This document shows, piece by piece, positions 61,863 through 64,000 of a stretch of DNA of 64,000 nt. The notes beneath the pieces are model-generated. The model saw only the letters and a list, made by a program, of their open reading frames with translations, did no database searches and was not told where the DNA came from. This DNA is from Micropterus salmoides (Eukaryota; Chordata; Actinopteri; Centrarchiformes; Centrarchidae). The translations under genes were made by a program, and so were the position numbers. Position 1 is the stretch's first letter; each line of letters begins with the position of its first letter. Location: positions 5,433,100-5,497,099 of the forward strand of contig NW_024044459.1 of the NCBI RefSeq assembly GCF_014851395.1, written 5' to 3'.

Positions 61863-62875
61863 CTTCTAGAACTATATATTTTAAATATAAAAATATAAAG
61901 ACACACAGGTTAATTTTGCTATACGTCTTTCTGGTTTGACCAGACCATAAAGCAGTAACATTCTCATATTTTTTTTATAGCTTTATTATTCAAATGTCTT
62001 CTTTATATCTACTGTACAAGCATGGACCTCAGCTGAACGAGCTACTAACCACCATGGCAGTTTGCAGGGTATGTACCGGTAGCTAATTAGTTAGTCAGCT
62101 GTTGCACATTTTACATGTACCAATACTGCTGCTAACAAATTGGCTTGTAAGCTACAGTTACCAGAGCAAGTTCGTCAGCTCAGCTGTCAATCAAACATGT
62201 ACACCGGCACATCCACTCACAGGGGTGAAGGCTAACATTACAATATTAATGATACATTTTAAACTTATATGTTAATGAAGTGTGTCTTAAGTCTTCCACA
62301 GCCAGTGGTGCTCTGTCAGCTCTACAGGAGGATTATAGAGTCTTACAGAAGCATGCCTTCAAATAAAAGGAGGGTTTAGCCATATTCTCTCACTGCTTCC
62401 TGTTTCCTTAACAAGGAAACAGAAGAGTGATTTTTATCCTTATAACAGAGATAGCACACGAAATAGCATCTTCTCTTAGTTGCAGATCTAGATGTTTTTT
62501 ACTCTTTAAAACAAAGACAACAGAGTAACTTTTATTGGTCTTTTTTTTATTTTATTTTATTTTTTTTAAAGTTTTACTCCTCGTTTAAAAAGAAATGTTA
62601 GGTACAATAATGTGTGTGTCAATCCTATTTTGTTGTACCTTTCATAATGGTGCTATCAAACTGGTCCTCTGTTTTCTGAGGGTACAGTACATGTTGGACA
62701 GCTACATTATGTATACTAACAGTATACTTGAACTGAGCGTACGAAACGATGTGCTTTCTGTGTTAAACTTTAATAAAGTAATAAAGAGTTACGGAGCAAA
62801 CAAATCTTTGCTGTTCAGTGTTGTTTATATTAATGTTATCTTCATTATCAGCATCACCCTGTTTCTAGGGGTGGG
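61863..62875. other. Intergenic, no gene seen
   Basis: Contains a perfect short hairpin at 62400-62422 (CTGTTTCCTT, loop AAC, AAGGAAACAG) and A/T-rich runs near 62540-62570. No gene recognised. Confidence 0.45.
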
Positions 62876-63161
62876 AATCACCAGAGACCCATGATACGAA
62901 ATTATCACGATACCTATATCACGATACGATATTATTGCGATTTTAAACATTATTAGCTTTTTCCCAACTTCAAATTGTGTCCCCAAAGGAAAACTCTTTT
63001 TCTAGTGAAAAAGCAATAGATTTTATTATTATAGTACCAAAAAGTAAAATTCTCATGTACAATTTATATAAAAGATCAATACTTGGCATCTGTGTACCAC
63101 AACAATATTGCCACGTAAAATATAACGATACTATGCTGTATCAATTTTTCCCTCCATCCCC
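62876..63161. repeat. Dispersed teleost repeat (GGGGTGGGAATCACCAG... family)
   Basis: Begins 'aggggtgggaatcaccagaga', has 'attatcacgatacctatatcacgatacgatattattgcg', and ends '...gatactatgctgtatcaatttttccctccatcccc'. The G-rich start and C-rich end are roughly inverse, suggesting a small DNA element. The 'cgatacgatatt' words are typical of this fish repeat. Confidence 0.5.
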
Positions 63162-64000
63162 AACCTCCTTCACACTGTTTTCCATTGACCAGAATTGTAA
63201 TTCACAGCTGGTGATAGCTGGTATTCTATTGTAGCTTAATATTTAATTTGTTGACATAAAACAGTTTTGACATCTTTCCCTGACAAATGTGTGGAAAAGG
63301 CTCTAAAACTGGAATAAAACCATCATGTGATGCTACAAAATATACAGAGATACAGTACAGAGGAAATCATTAAAATGCTCACCACACTGCCATCAGCTGG
63401 TGTCTTTGAAACACAATATGTAAAAAAAAAGATTGTAAAAGATGTAAAAGATTCTCTTTCTTTTTGCAATGGATTTCTCAGGAGCCTTTGACTTTTTTCC
63501 ACAAATGTTTACCTGAGGTAGGAGAAACATTGGGATTTTTAAACCCTTCTGATTCTGATTTCTTCAAGAGGACAGATTCTATGTCAGTGGAGATCCTCAG
63601 TCACACAGGTCACGGTTCTCCGAGAAGGGTTAAATCAAGGGCAGCTGGACTGAAGACAATAGCAGTTCGCAAATCTGGTCTTGTTCTGTTGTTCAGGGAC
63701 TTGTCTTGTAGCAGTCGTGTCCTTGTGGTTTCAACTGCCTCCATGGAAGGGATACATGTGAACAGGGGGGTCAGAACGTGGCAAGCAGCCACTTACCGAC
63801 ATTCAGTTGCTCCTTGCATAGACCCTTTGGTACTTTTTCTTTCCTTGAAACCCCCCAACAGTCAGTAGACCAGGGCAAGACCAAGATTAGTCCTCCGTGT
63901 TCTATGTTTTTTCCTACTGAGAATTTGGGGGGGGTTAGGTACTTGAGAGGGGGGTACAAACGTACACATGGTGGGTATATGTATAAAATCGGCCAGTTCT
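63162..64000. other. Intergenic to window end, no gene supported
   Basis: The longest open frame (63464-63868, 134 codons) has no recognisable domain, and its translation is not conserved-looking. Two G-rich runs lie at about 63927-63935 and 63949-63953. Confidence 0.4.

Noticed and set aside
62400..62422. Perfect 10-bp hairpin with AAC loop, resembling a bacterial terminator stem
   Set aside because: There is no T tract of terminator type and the context is a vertebrate genome. Likely chance or part of an unrecognised repeat.
63464..63868. 134-codon frame near the window end
   Set aside because: No domain, no splice sites and no similarity to a known family that I recognise.

Overview
This window is intron-rich, AT-leaning and full of vertebrate interspersed repeats. 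It looks like nuclear DNA of a ray-finned fish, probably a percomorph teleost. The evidence is L2-type LINE fragments with ORF2-like protein, Tc1/mariner and hAT-type DNA elements, RTE-type LINE tails, and several short dispersed families that are common in percomorph genomes. Two protein-coding genes are supported, both on the + strand. Everything else is intergenic or intronic DNA, mostly transposon-derived.

Layout. 1-9.0 kb is intergenic and holds a dispersed repeat and a 5'-truncated L2-type LINE (about 1.2-2.8 kb). 9.1-13.3 kb is cyb561a3, a five-coding-exon gene for a 248-residue cytochrome b561-family ascorbate-dependent reductase, with a probable non-coding first exon near 9.1-9.4 kb. 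13.3-22.2 kb is intergenic and holds a deleted Tc1-like element, repeats and a decayed LINE. 22.2-59.1 kb is loxl2 (lysyl oxidase-like 2). It has a probable non-coding exon 1 near 22.3 kb, then 13 coding exons that join in frame at consensus splice sites to give 763 residues: signal peptide, four SRCR domains and a lysyl oxidase catalytic domain. 59.1-64 kb is downstream DNA with a 1.35-kb terminal-inverted-repeat element and other repeat fragments.

The two genes have different jobs. Cyb561a3 is an endolysosomal membrane electron carrier. Loxl2 is a secreted copper and quinone amine oxidase of the extracellular matrix. I see no sign that they form a functional unit. All exon coordinates were derived by hand from GT/AG junctions, reading phase and family similarity recalled from general knowledge. 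No alignment was run. Which teleost loxl2 copy this is (a or b) is not resolved.

The most interesting points are these: a His-to-Leu change and an extra Cys in the otherwise conserved Loxl2 catalytic domain; several transposons whose ends and target-site duplications can be read directly (a hAT-like element, a TTAA-flanked element, a TA-flanked 1.35-kb element, and an RTE tail nested inside a LINE); a Tc1 pseudo-element ending about 100 bases before a loxl2 exon; and a short TIR-like repeat family present at least eight times in both orientations, mostly inside loxl2 introns. I found no convincing previously undescribed gene system.
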